DNA of 64,000 bases from Cyanodermella asteris (Eukaryota > Ascomycota > Lecanoromycetes > Ostropales > Stictidaceae): positions 358,790-422,789 of the forward strand of contig UYJD01000001.1 in assembly GCA_900618795.1 (NCBI GenBank), given 5' to 3'. Both the position numbers and the translations under genes were made by a program. The notes under the pieces are model-generated. The model searched no databases. It was not told the DNA's origin and saw only the letters and a list, made by a program, of their open reading frames with translations. Shown in pieces: positions 1-9,339 of this stretch (position 1 is its first letter; the number at the start of each line of letters is the position of its first letter).

Positions 1-40
1 TACCAGCTGAAAAGTATAGGACTGCTGACAATCATTGCAG

Positions 41-748
41 CGACACTGTGGCCCCGACTTTGGTGCATCTCTTCTACCGGCTCTGTCGGCACCCGGATGT
101 TGCATCAGCTTTGAAAAAAGAGATCCGTGCATTATCAGATATCGATGACACCAAGCTCAGAGAGCTGCCCTACCTCGACGGCTGCATCAAAGAGACGCTT
201 CGCTTGCACCCGGCTGTTCCCACGGGTGGATTGCGCCAGGTAGCTCCAGGAGGCGTCACGGTCAGTGATCAGTACATACCGGGAGGGACCGTGATCTGCA
301 CGCCTCAGTACTCCTTGCATCGATGTAAGTATACCATCCTGGCCGCAGGCACCAAATGCCTTCAGCTTCACCTGCTAGCGCAAGAGGCTGACCTCACGAA
401 GCCCCTGAGTGTTTCGTTCAACCACTAGAGTTCCTTCCAGAGAGATGGCTGCCAGATTCGGCTCTCATCCTGGACCGAACAGGATACGCTCCTTTTGCAA
501 TTGGTGAGTGAGATATACGCTAGATGGGCCGTCCCAAAACTAACTATTAAGGTCGCTTCGATTGTATTGGCAAACAACTTGGCTATTCCGAGCTGCGCCA
601 CACGATTGCTGTAATAATCCAGTCGTTTGATTTCCGTGCGGCATACCCACACGATTTGTCCCGAGTTGAAGACGAGATGACGGATACTTTCACCTCGTAC
701 CCAGGCCCGCTAGAGCTGGTGTTTGACGCGGTGGAGAAAGTTGAATGA
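41..748 (+). CDS. Cytochrome P450, C-terminal half (5' part outside window)
   Basis: Heme-thiolate monooxygenase, probably in secondary metabolism; the substrate cannot be told. Bases 1-40 end like an intron (branch CTGAC, acceptor CAG at 38-40). Inferred exons are 41-324, 402-503 and 552-748. They are joined in phase across a GTAAGT intron (325-401) and a GTGAGT intron (504-551). The first visible residues DT complete the I-helix AGxDT oxygen-binding motif. They are followed by the K-helix ExxR (KETLR), a PERW segment, and the heme-binding loop FAIGRFDCIG with its Cys ligand, which is split by the second intron. The stop is at 746-748. The visible part has no lesion, unlike the two neighbours downstream, which are both broken. 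The family is certain from the motifs; the cluster role is inferred from the neighbours. Confidence 0.9.
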
Positions 749-1349
749 AGCACCAATGTTAGGTCAAGACCATCGAGGCTCAGTTAGTGGTTTTCTGGCT
801 CCGTCGCGTCTGTGAGGATGCAGCAACTAATGGGACGAAGTCGATATAAGGCCATCTATGGGACTGTTTTCATTCGTAGCGAACTGTTTTCCGTCACCGC
901 GATGGTCGGGTTATAGCGTCATTCTGTCAATTTGACTTGGGAGAGACGAGATCATCCCTAGCAACAGTGAACTCGACATGCGAATAAAGCTCTATAGGCA
1001 GAGGTTGGCAACGTGCTACCTCGTAGGTGTGATTTAGAAAGACAAGCCCGGCACAAGTCGCGCCAGTGTTCCATTCAGACTAGCCAAGCGTTTAGCTAGG
1101 CACCCACCCGAACATCCGCCTAAGTGCCTAGCTAAACATCCAGCCAGGTATCTAGCTAACCACCAAACTTTCAGGTATCTGGACGAATACCTAGCGAATT
1201 ATCTGGGTCAGTACCTAGTCAACCTACTCGACGCTGACCCAAGCATTAAGTATGGGCTTCAGCTTGGACTCGTGTCTAGACTTTAGCGGGCCTCCGAACT
1301 TCCTCGCCTGAACTATCTACTCGCAACCGTCGCAATTCTAAAACAGCAT
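749..1349. other. Intergenic, P450 to broken regulator
   Basis: No gene is recognised. The stretch holds the 12-bp minisatellite listed separately at 1077-1220. The array lies in a frame without stop codons from about 1039 to 1284, but no ATG starts that frame. Confidence 0.5.
1077..1220 (+). repeat. Degenerate 12-bp minisatellite, locus 1 (about 12 units)
   Basis: Twelve consecutive 12-mers fit a loose consensus near AGTACCTAGCTA, for example TGCCTAGCTAAA, TATCTAGCTAAC and CAGTACCTAGTC. Read in one frame the units encode a four-residue repeat of the type (Y/H)LA(K/N/R) without stops. The CTAG core puts TAG in another frame. The same unit and the same open frame recur at 60612-60780. Units are well diverged, so the array is old. 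Confidence 0.7.
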
Positions 1350-2376
1350 CCTCGAAAGTCACGGGCGGGATGTACAGCATGCAAAAGACGAGACGAGACG
1401 GCAAGCTACGCTGAATTGCCACATCGGACAATCACGTATCGAATACATATTGAGCTGTCTAGTGTGACGAGACCGATCCGATTTGCATGCCAGGTCGCCG
1501 GCCTACCGTACCCCTTTAGTGACATTTGGATTCCGAGAATCGCGGCTACGAGATTTAGCTCTGGAATTCTGAATGCAGTTGCACGTTCGGAGTGCTTCGT
1601 GAAGGGACAGGAGCAAAGTATTAAAGCACACATACGCCTAGGAGCTCTACCGACGATGGTAGCGCCTTCGAACCTGTGGCTGTAAGCCCACAATCGTCGA
1701 CTGCAGTCACTACAAGCTCGACAAACGTCCTTCAGTTACGACTTCTAAACCACGCACTATCTCCTGACTTATCCAACCTCCTTAGTTCCCTCCAATCTCG
1801 CCACCAGATCACGACATTTTTTATCAGAGTCGGCACATCCGATCCATATATCCTCAAACTAGCTCTATCGCGCATAACCGACCACTATCGCATCACTGAT
1901 GCCAGCGGCCACCCCGAAGCCGATGTTGGCGGGTTGCACGCGCGTGTATGAGTCGTTGTCTAGACGTCTTCTCGGCCCGCATAAGTCTGGCATCTTTTGT
2001 TAGTACGAGTTGCACCCCACAACCATGCCCGCATTCCGTGAAGTGGCGCTGATATTAATCAACTCCAGATCAAACCCCAGCACAGATCCGGACGGCACGG
2101 CGGCTGCATTCATCTTATCGTCGCTCATGGGCCTGAGTCTGGCCTGCGACCTTGCACACGCGGAGCACTATCGGACAGATCCAAGCTTGTTCTTTTGAGC
2201 GCTTCGGCACGCATCTGTAGGTTTCACGCGAGGTTGGATACATTTTGATGAATGAATGGACGCTGCATTTCTTCGACGCAGTCCCGATGGCGTTGACAAT
2301 GGTCGTTTGGTGGTGTTGGTTCCCGTCGGACTTGATCAAGAGGGTCGATGAGATCCAGTTTTCGCGGCTTGGATGA
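1350..2376 (+). pseudogene. Broken Zn2Cys6 fungal transcription regulator
   Basis: Pieces of a binuclear-zinc-cluster regulator lie in order but in different frames. At about 1353-1416 a basic stretch with GCTACKRR is followed at once by DET, as if the KC of a CKRRxxKCDE start had been lost. No proper second half of the Cys6 cluster follows. At 1676-1951 a stretch beginning VLQLRLLNH, then LKLALSRITDHY, resembles the start of the regulatory domain in UPC2-like Zn2Cys6 proteins. At 2010-2198 there is a segment with AAAFILSSLMGL. At about 2251-2376 an aromatic-rich piece ends at TGA. I found no set of introns that joins these frames and restores the zinc cluster, so decay is the simplest reading. 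A heavily spliced functional gene cannot be excluded. Neighbours are a P450 and a UstYa-like remnant. Confidence 0.45.
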
Positions 2377-2664
2377 AAATATCGGGTCAAGACGAGCTTG
2401 GACTGTTACCACCTTTGAGATGTAGTGGCACTGTTGTTCATCACGACTGGCCCGGTCGAGGGAGCATAGCTTTCGTTAGGTAGGTAAACTCGAATAGCGG
2501 TCCTTCCGCTGTCAGCCCCGTCTCGTTCTAGCATTTGATACGTCCTTAGTAGGCGTCGCCGGCTTCTTCTTTATTCCCCTTACACAAGCACAAAGCTCAC
2601 ACGTCCTCTCTGGACTTCCGTGCATTCCAAGTGGAAGGAATAACACATCGATCAGAAAAACGCG

Positions 2665-3473
2665 TTGTGTCTGAGGAATGGCTCCTCACAGACGACTCAC
2701 TGGCCGCAAGCAAGGCATCGAATGGCGTCCGTTGCATTCATATATGGTTCTGGACTGTGCAGGTTCTGTTCTTCATGGGATCATCGTCTCCGTTCCCGCA
2801 TGGAATTCTTTCGCTGCGAGAAAGCGGACGGCAGACCCGGAGTGACAAGCAAGTCCACCAGTGCACGTCAACGAACAGCACCCGTACTGGGCAGAACAGC
2901 ATGGTACGATCGGCACCTCAGCAACGAGCGCATCTAACATCGCTTCGAAGAAGAAAACTCGGCCGTATCCTGGCACCCAGGTCCAGATTTCGATGCCGCT
3001 TGGGGCCGACTGCTTAACTGTAAGCTTCCAGGGTGACAGCAGAGCTTTAGTACCTCGATCATCACCACTAATCCGAGCCGCTACCAGACTCCGCATTCGC
3101 CATCATAGAATCGCAGTAAAACGAAATTGAACGACCGCCTTCTCCAGCCACATATCCGCTTCCTCAACGTACCGAATATCGCACAAACCTCGGGGTCTTC
3201 TACCACTTGCACTGTGTACGGATCCTGTGGGTATTCCCGCATCGTGATTACTACCAGGACAAGGAGCCGTGGGTCTTTGGTGACTCGGAGGACCCACCTC
3301 ATGCGCATTTGGACCATTGTGCTGATGAGGTGAGGCAGGCGTTGATATGCAATCAGGATCTGAGCTTCGAGACCTTTCATCACGTTAGTGCGGCGGGGAA
3401 GCCGAACATGAGCCGCAATATCGAGCGTAGCTGCAGGAATTTTGATGAGGTCTTGAAATGGGTCCAGAATTAG
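2665..3473 (+). pseudogene. Broken UstYa-like (DUF3328) oxidase
   Basis: UstYa-family proteins are membrane-anchored oxidases that cyclise ribosomal peptides or modify other metabolites. They carry two HxxHC motifs. A possible membrane segment lies near 2740-2790. A Cys-containing stretch near 2865 (QVHQCTSTN) and the continuation PVLGRTAWYD are in different frames, so a frameshift lies near 2880. An in-frame TAA follows at 2935-2937. The conserved DAAW region (GPDFDAAWGRLL) follows, then a GTAAGC donor near 3018. The last exon, about 3115-3473, holds the two motif sites. The first reads YHLHC, with the leading His lost; the second, HLDHC, is intact. The family is clear from the last exon. 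The frameshift, stop and lost His together argue for a pseudogene, although an intron over the TAA (donor GTACGA near 2903, branch CTAAC) is conceivable. Confidence 0.65.
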
Positions 3474-4046
3474 CCGAGACCGGTATCACACAGTTGAGAG
3501 GCCGCTCGTCATTAGATATGAAGCACGATCGAGCATGCACGTCGTTGCCACAAACATTTGAATGGAAAACAACACCTACTGGCCTAATTACATTGACGTG
3601 TGATACTTTGCTTGTGCCATGGCGTACCGCGTCGACGCATGTGCAGGTCTGCGAAGTCCATATATCTTTTGCTGGGCTTCCACGTACTCTCGTCGGTGAA
3701 GTGATGTTGCAGGAAGCATAGATGATCTGAAGCTCGCTACCTCGCCCACTCATCGTCGGCAGCATCTCGTCCCTCACACTTTATGTAAGCAACCAGGTCT
3801 ATGCCCAACACCAACGAACCACGTCGAACAGCTTGTTGCAGCGGCAATAAATCTAGCCCTTCATTTCACGTAGTGTCAATGAACCATTTCCTTCCTCGCT
3901 GGGCCAGACATTGATACCACGCTGCTCTCCTCCTAGTTCACACAGAAGCCCTCGGCATCCGATCCGTCAACCCCAAGCCCTTCAAACCACCCCAGAATCA
4001 CAATAAGATTCAATCTACTCAAGCTCCCCAACAAAACATCAGAACC
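3474..4046. other. Intergenic, upstream of HNT2-like gene
   Basis: No gene is recognised. The last 100 bases are pyrimidine- and CA-rich, with ACAAAACATCAGAACC directly before the ATG, as expected for a fungal 5' leader. Short open frames on both strands show no family resemblance. Confidence 0.4.
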
Positions 4047-4604
4047 ATGTCATCCACCGCCCCCATCCTATTCGGCAAATTCGTCGTAACCCCGTCAGTC
4101 TTCTACACGACCCGCCACAGCTTCGCAATCGTGAACCTCAAGCCCCTCCTCCCGGGCCACGTCCTCGTCTGCCCCCGACGCATCCTGCCCCGGCTCGCCG
4201 ACCTGACGCCCGACGAGGTGACCGACGTCTACCTGACCGTGCAGCGCGTCGCCCGCATGCTCGAACGCCACTACGGGTGCTCCGCGCTCAACATCGCGAC
4301 CCAGGACGGGGCGGCGGCGGGCCAGACGGTGCCGCACTTGCATGTGCACCTGATTCCGCGGAAGGAGCGGGATTTGGACGCCAGGGGGGGCGGGGACGCG
4401 ATCTATGGGATGTTGGAGGGGGAGGAGGGGAATGTGGGGAGGCAGCTCGCGGAGAGGGAGAGGGAGAGGGAGCTGGAGCTGTGGGAGAGGCCACGGCCGA
4501 AGTTTGAGGGGGTGGAGGAGAGCGAACGGAGGCCGAGGACGGAGGAGGAGATGAGGGAGGAGGCGAGGGTGTTGGCGGCGGAGATGGAGAAAGAGAGGCT
4601 TTAG
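4047..4604 (+). CDS. HNT2: FHIT-type histidine triad hydrolase (diadenosine polyphosphate hydrolase)
   Basis: Single-exon 185-residue member of the HIT superfamily, FHIT branch. It hydrolyses Ap3A/Ap4A-type dinucleotides to AMP and a second nucleotide. The N-terminal FGKFVVTPSVFY, the central substrate loop LKPLLPGHVLVCPRR (residues 31-45) and the histidine triad HLHVHLIP (His97, His99, His101) are present. Gln94 before the triad matches the FHIT pattern. After the catalytic domain comes a charged Arg/Glu-rich tail (about residues 125-185, ERERERELELWERP), likely helical and longer than the catalytic core needs. The DNA there is strongly G-rich on the + strand. The ATG at 4047 has a good context and no upstream in-frame ATG. 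The gene is convergent with the S41 protease gene. Confidence 0.92.
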   Translation: MSSTAPILFGKFVVTPSVFYTTRHSFAIVNLKPLLPGHVLVCPRRILPRLADLTPDEVTDVYLTVQRVARMLERHYGCSALNIATQDGAAAGQTVPHLHVHLIPRKERDLDARGGGDAIYGMLEGEEGNVGRQLAERERERELELWERPRPKFEGVEESERRPRTEEEMREEARVLAAEMEKERL

Positions 4605-4850
4605 ATGGTGGTTTGCCTGCTTGTTTCGCAAGGATATTGTTGACCTTGAGACCAGGGAGGAATATGATAGATGCTGATTGGTCTCAGCAGGAATTTTACG
4701 GAGCATGTGTTACGGCATCTGGCGGGCTCTTGATGTACGCCATCTGCAGCGATAAATAGATGGACGTCAACTTGATCAATAAGTACTAATTTATTTCATC
4801 ACATGTACATAAAATGCCTGGTATCGTACAGTTTCTGACTACTTCATGCT

Positions 4851-7127
4851 TCAAAACAACAAGAAGACGATAGCGGGCATCGCGACTGCCCACACATGAA
4901 TTTTCAAGCTTGCAGCAGATCCAGCATTTGGCCCAGCACTAGCCGTTGGATTTGCACCGGTGGACGATCCACCATTGTTCCCGTTGGAGGTTCCATTGGA
5001 AGACCCTGTGCCATTCGAGTTCGCCTTGCCTGTGCTTCCGTCTACGCACAAGCCCTGATCATTCCAGATAGCATCAGCAGCAGTCTTCCACAAGGCAGTG
5101 TAGTTGCTGAAATGCTCTGCTGTGTAGTAAATTCGGCAATCTGCAGGAGCATACTCGAACTGCAGTGGGAACGTCTGGTTCTCACGGACCTGGTCGCGCA
5201 AGTTGAATCCACCAGCTACGACTTGGATACCCGTCTCGACGAGTGGTCGCAGCGCCTTGGCGGTCGAGTCGTTGAGCTGGACTGCGAGTGCGACATCATT
5301 TGCAAGACCATCGAGCGTGTAGGATTGGGCGCCACGAACACCGCCAGCGCCTTGCATGGGGCCTGACGATGGATTGCCACCGGCAGCCACGACGCGAACG
5401 CCGGCTTGGTGATGGAAGAGCTCGATGAAAGTGGTGCAAGTCGAGGCACAGATGCCGTCAGTAAGGATAGCGATGTCCTGAGCATCGTACGGTTGGGACG
5501 AGACATTGGTCCGGTTCGCGTAGCCGTAGACGACAATGCCGGGGCCATCTTCATCTTGGGTGCTTTTCAGATCCTTGGTGGCGTCACTGAAATCTTCGAC
5601 CTGTGTCACGCTGTAGTTGTCGCCCTTTTGGCTGTAGCCTTGGCTGACTTGGTTCCAGGATTCGAAGGATTTGCCAGTGGCGGCGTCGATGTAGTTCTGA
5701 GCTACCCATATCGAACCCTCGGCCATATCTACAATGGTCTCGTTGTCCTTATTGGCAGCGAGGTAGTTGGAAGCTGTGTTGCCAAGCACGTTCGCTGTGT
5801 CGTGAATACGGAGACGGGAGCCTCCGTAGGGGTATTTGCTGGGGAAGAAATGCTTGAAGATCTCGGTGGACAGTAAAGCGCTTCCGCCCCCGTTTGCTTG
5901 TACATCTAGGAGGATGCGTTTAATCCCAGCCTGCTTGGTCTGGGACAAGAAACTCTCAATGGTGGAAGAAAAGGACTGGGCATCCTTACCCGTCATGGCG
6001 AAGCTGGGAATGCTGAGAACGGCGAGTGAGATATCCTGAAGCATATAACCGGTAAGCCAGCCTTGTGTTGCAGCCTCACCACTTCCACGCTGGACTCCCA
6101 GTCCGTCCTGAACGATGAAAGGCTTGGGATACGCTGGGATTGGCCACTGGGTAAATGCTTCTCCAGCTGAAGCAGTTACAGTACTGGTAGCCGTAGCAGA
6201 GACTGTGCCTGTAGCAGTTGTACTGGCAGTGGCAGTCGCTTCGCTCTCGTCAGGAAGCTGTACAAAAGCTTCATAGAAGTCTTTGCCAGAGGTGATGTTT
6301 GCGAAAGTACGCACTGCGGCTGGAAGCACTTCGGCGACGAAAGGCCTGTTTGAGCTAGTGCCGTTGGCGAAAGTCGCATTGAACCATGCTCCAGGGTACA
6401 CGCGGAAAGAGCTGAATCCACCAGTGCCGCCAGTGAGGTTCCCAGCTGGGCTAAGCATTATACTGTTCCAGTCGACATGCGCCTCGAGTCCACCGCTCGA
6501 GTAATTGGCTGCGAGCTCTTTCAAGTACGTGACTGCATCTTGGCCGTTAACGCTCCGGAGCGGGGACGCAGTCCAGTTGCGAACTGTGCTCGAGGATGAG
6601 CTCACGTCAGGGAGTGCGTAGACTGCGGGAGCTTCACGGCCATCGCGTGAGAGGGACACCAGAGGATATGTGCCACTAAAGATAATCGGATAGAGGGCGC
6701 CGGTAGTGATGCTGAAATGCCCATCGTGCGCAGACTGGGTCAGTCGATAAAAGTCGGCCTCGAAATCATATTCGTTACCATATGTTCCTGTCTCAAGAGC
6801 ATTTTGAATCTTGCTGAGACCGGCCTGGAGATCGACCGCCGGTTGTTGATAGGTAGAAGGAGGGTCTTTGAGGTAGGCTGACGTGCTCTGGAATTGGAGC
6901 AATGAGGCGTTGTACGATTTGATCCATTTTCTAGCCGCCGTACGGTCGATGGGTACGCTGCGTAGACATTGTATCGCTGCCGTTACTGGTATGGCAACAG
7001 GCCTCGGCCTGGTCAAATTTTGCTCGGTAATGTACTCAGCTATGTCCCCACAAGGTGAAGAGCCTTGTGCATGTGATGTAGCGGCAAGCAGCAGCGATAT
7101 AAACGTGGTGAGCGTCGTAGTCTTCAT
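4851..7127 (-). CDS. Secreted GPI-anchored S41-family (CPAF-like) serine protease
   Basis: A 758-residue single-exon protein if started at the Met at 7127. An in-frame Met five codons upstream (7142) gives 763, but the downstream Met opens a better signal peptide (MKTTTLTTFISLLLAATSHA). The middle holds the S41 tail-specific protease fold: an SAHDGHF segment, LLDVQANGGGSALL, and DGICASTCTTFIELFHHQAG, where the catalytic Ser is expected, then GGVRGAQSY. This layout matches fungal CPAF-type S41 proteins, which lack a clear PDZ domain. Many N-glycosylation sequons are present. The C-terminus is a Ser/Thr/Gly/Asn-rich stalk followed by a hydrophobic end (VWAVAMPAIVFLLF), typical of GPI attachment to membrane or wall. 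A Ser/Thr/Ala-rich insert lies near residues 300-325. The target is unknown. A TATA-like run lies 57-73 bp upstream. Confidence 0.88.
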   Translation of the reverse strand: MKTTTLTTFISLLLAATSHAQGSSPCGDIAEYITEQNLTRPRPVAIPVTAAIQCLRSVPIDRTAARKWIKSYNASLLQFQSTSAYLKDPPSTYQQPAVDLQAGLSKIQNALETGTYGNEYDFEADFYRLTQSAHDGHFSITTGALYPIIFSGTYPLVSLSRDGREAPAVYALPDVSSSSSTVRNWTASPLRSVNGQDAVTYLKELAANYSSGGLEAHVDWNSIMLSPAGNLTGGTGGFSSFRVYPGAWFNATFANGTSSNRPFVAEVLPAAVRTFANITSGKDFYEAFVQLPDESEATATASTTATGTVSATATSTVTASAGEAFTQWPIPAYPKPFIVQDGLGVQRGSGEAATQGWLTGYMLQDISLAVLSIPSFAMTGKDAQSFSSTIESFLSQTKQAGIKRILLDVQANGGGSALLSTEIFKHFFPSKYPYGGSRLRIHDTANVLGNTASNYLAANKDNETIVDMAEGSIWVAQNYIDAATGKSFESWNQVSQGYSQKGDNYSVTQVEDFSDATKDLKSTQDEDGPGIVVYGYANRTNVSSQPYDAQDIAILTDGICASTCTTFIELFHHQAGVRVVAAGGNPSSGPMQGAGGVRGAQSYTLDGLANDVALAVQLNDSTAKALRPLVETGIQVVAGGFNLRDQVRENQTFPLQFEYAPADCRIYYTAEHFSNYTALWKTAADAIWNDQGLCVDGSTGKANSNGTGSSNGTSNGNNGGSSTGANPTASAGPNAGSAASLKIHVWAVAMPAIVFLLF

Positions 7128-7183
7128 GATAAACGATGTCAAAGAGAAGGGAATGACGATGCGAAACGACGAGTCGGACAGGG

Positions 7184-7200
7184 ATATATAGTCTTATATA
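7184..7200 (-). promoter_or_regulatory. Candidate TATA box of the S41 protease gene
   Basis: Read on the minus strand the sequence is TATATAAGACTATATAT, 57-73 bp before the preferred ATG at 7127. Position and composition suit a core promoter; function is inferred. Confidence 0.4.
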
Positions 7201-8361
7201 CGACCCGTAAGGCATACAAATACGACGATCAAGCCGGTCACGAGCTTGGTCCCGCCGCTCGCGTGGCCTTCGTAAATCCATTCAACAGTTCAAGGCAGGC
7301 CACATATCGGCCCTCGGTTCCGTCAAAGTCCATTTGCTGGCCATGGGAGGCTGAGTGAGGAAGCTTACAGGATTTTCATTGCGGCAGAGGAGATTTAGAA
7401 ACGCACAGGACTCAAGGTAGTACCGACCCACAGCGCTACCACTCTTGTGAATGGCTTCATGCCACCGGTGCTGGAACTCATATCGGTCGTCTCGATACTG
7501 CAATAACATCCATATTAGCCTGGTGATTTGCCATCCATCCTGATCAGGGTGCTTTAAACATCTTCGATCCTAACTTATTGTCTGGTGATGAGTGTCCGCC
7601 CTGAGCTGTTATCTTTCGTTGTTCTGAGCGCTCAGAGCCGGGTGCAATAGCTAACAGCCATGCGTCTTAGTAGAGGTCATTCGGCCAATGAGCTCGAAGC
7701 CCTGAGCGTGGCCGTGCCTGTCTCGGACCGGACATCGTAGGGAAGGCGTATCCACCAATTGATGCTGATGCCGATGGGCAGTACCTACTGTACCTACTGT
7801 ACCTAATGTCGAGAGTCCAAGCTTCCACCAGTCGTAAGGATGTTTGCCTTCCCTCTGGAATTATGAGTTTGGGGGCCGTCTGCAAATGCCTTAGCTGGGC
7901 TGCGTGCTGACATGCAATTGGTGGCGACAAGGAAATCGCAACCAATGGAAGTGTACGGTGCAATGATTCCTGATCGTCCCGCCGCGGGCTGACTCGAGAT
8001 CGGGCGATGATAGCTGTCCAAGGCTTACCAGCGCCACAGATGTGCGACCAATCGTGTTGGAGGACGGGTGAAACATCCAAACAGCTTCGAACGTGGGTAG
8101 TGAGTTCTAGCACAAATACTCGGGTTTCAGCTCGGCGTCTTACTATCATCAGGCCGTGATAGAAAATGCTGGGGCTTCTAGAAGACCCTTGACGGCGAAG
8201 ACCCCGAGACCTGTGTTGATCTTTGAGGCTTGCGATGTTTCGCAAGTGAAAATCTTTGCAGAGACTGCCGAGCCTCTGAAGTCATTGTCTTCGACCCGGG
8301 ACAAATTTAGCAACTCGATGCCGACCCCAGATTTGACGATCACCGAAGGCGGACGTGGAAA
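7201..8361. other. Gene-poor stretch upstream of S41 gene
   Basis: No gene is recognised. Open frames on the minus strand (7282-7509 and 7667-8245) show no family features. A triple 9-bp repeat lies at 7781-7807 (listed separately). Confidence 0.4.
7781..7807 (+). repeat. Three tandem 9-bp units
   Basis: GTACCTACT, GTACCTACT, GTACCTAAT in direct succession; the first two are identical. This is a short tandem duplication with no evident function. Confidence 0.75.
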
Positions 8362-8755
8362 ATGCATGGAAGCCATGCGATTGAAAAGAGTTTGGGTTCA
8401 GAAACTGGGGCTAGTGTCAGAGATATCGCGTCTTTATTGGCCGACAATGCCATCGAAACGGCTAAGGGTCATGTGATTGTGCTCAATGACGGCTGGGCTT
8501 CCGTCACACGTCTTGAACTACCCACGATAGACATCCACGACTCGTTTGGCACATACGAATGGGGAAAGATTTGATCCTTCCGAGAGCCTGTAGACAAGCG
8601 ATGCCAGCCGCGTCGCCACCCTCGGCAAAGAGATGGCAGGTATTCTCGTGCGTTCTGTTGCCGAGCAAGCTTCCCTCGAGCGTGCTCCAGGCGGTGCCGA
8701 TGCATCTGAAAACCAACAATACGCATGCTCTCTGGCCATTCAGCTAAATTATTGA
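8362..8755 (+). other. Coding-like stretch of unknown nature
   Basis: Two adjoining frames look more protein-like than chance. Up to 8574 there is a piece with ASVRDIASLLADNAIETA. In another frame, about 8610-8755, lies VATLGKEMAGILVRSVAEQ. A stop and a frame change separate them and no plausible donor lies between, so this could be a decayed gene or chance. No family is recognised. Confidence 0.2.
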
Positions 8756-8798
8756 CATAATGATAGTTTGGTCACTGCGTAACGCAAGGTTTGCAACG

Positions 8799-9232
8799 TC
8801 ATCGAGGAGCAATATCACAAGCAATTAAAGCAGCTCGTCTGACTAATAATGAAAGGTTAACCAAAGTCCGATCGTGGCTTCTTTTTATTGTACAATTGGT
8901 ATCATGGGCATCATATCCATCGATCTCGTCACGATATTCCATCCCGGCATAGGTGCTCATTTCGGTATTCCTTCGCTTTTCACAATCCTCTGAATCCTGC
9001 ACTACCGGGGGGGTGCCAGCCACGCCAGCAGCTATGCCACCGCCAACGAAAGGCGTGATAGCCGGTGCCGCGGCCTTGCTGGGACTGCTCGTGGCAGCAG
9101 ATGCAACCGCTGCAGTTGTGGTTGCGAAATAGCTCGAACAGAGCGCGACGCTGGGTGTGCATGGCATAGTGGTGACTCCAAGGACATCGAAGCCGGTGCG
9201 GCAGTAGCTCCACAGGTCTGGGATGGCGGCAG
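8799..9232 (-). other. Possible exon of a secreted or membrane protein
   Basis: A minus-strand frame open from about 9250 reads LWSYCRTGFDVLGVTTMPCT. A Ser/Thr/Ala-rich stretch follows, then a hydrophobic Gly/Ala segment (FVGGGIAAGVAG) and an acidic, Tyr-containing tail. That order (Cys-containing ectodomain, ST-linker, membrane-like segment, short tail) is seen in many fungal surface proteins. No start codon or upstream exon could be placed and no domain is recognised. Confidence 0.25.
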
Positions 9233-9339
9233 CACGGGCGCTTGATGCTGTTGCTGCAACATTCGATCAGATTTACGGGACTTGATCATCTGATCAGTGT
9301 CTGCAAGCGAGGTATAATGTTGAGTTGCGCGCTCCATTC

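Noticed and set aside
5216-5876. Plus-strand and other-frame ORFs inside the S41 gene
   Set aside because: Shadows of the long minus-strand reading frame, which has clear signal peptide, domain and GPI end.
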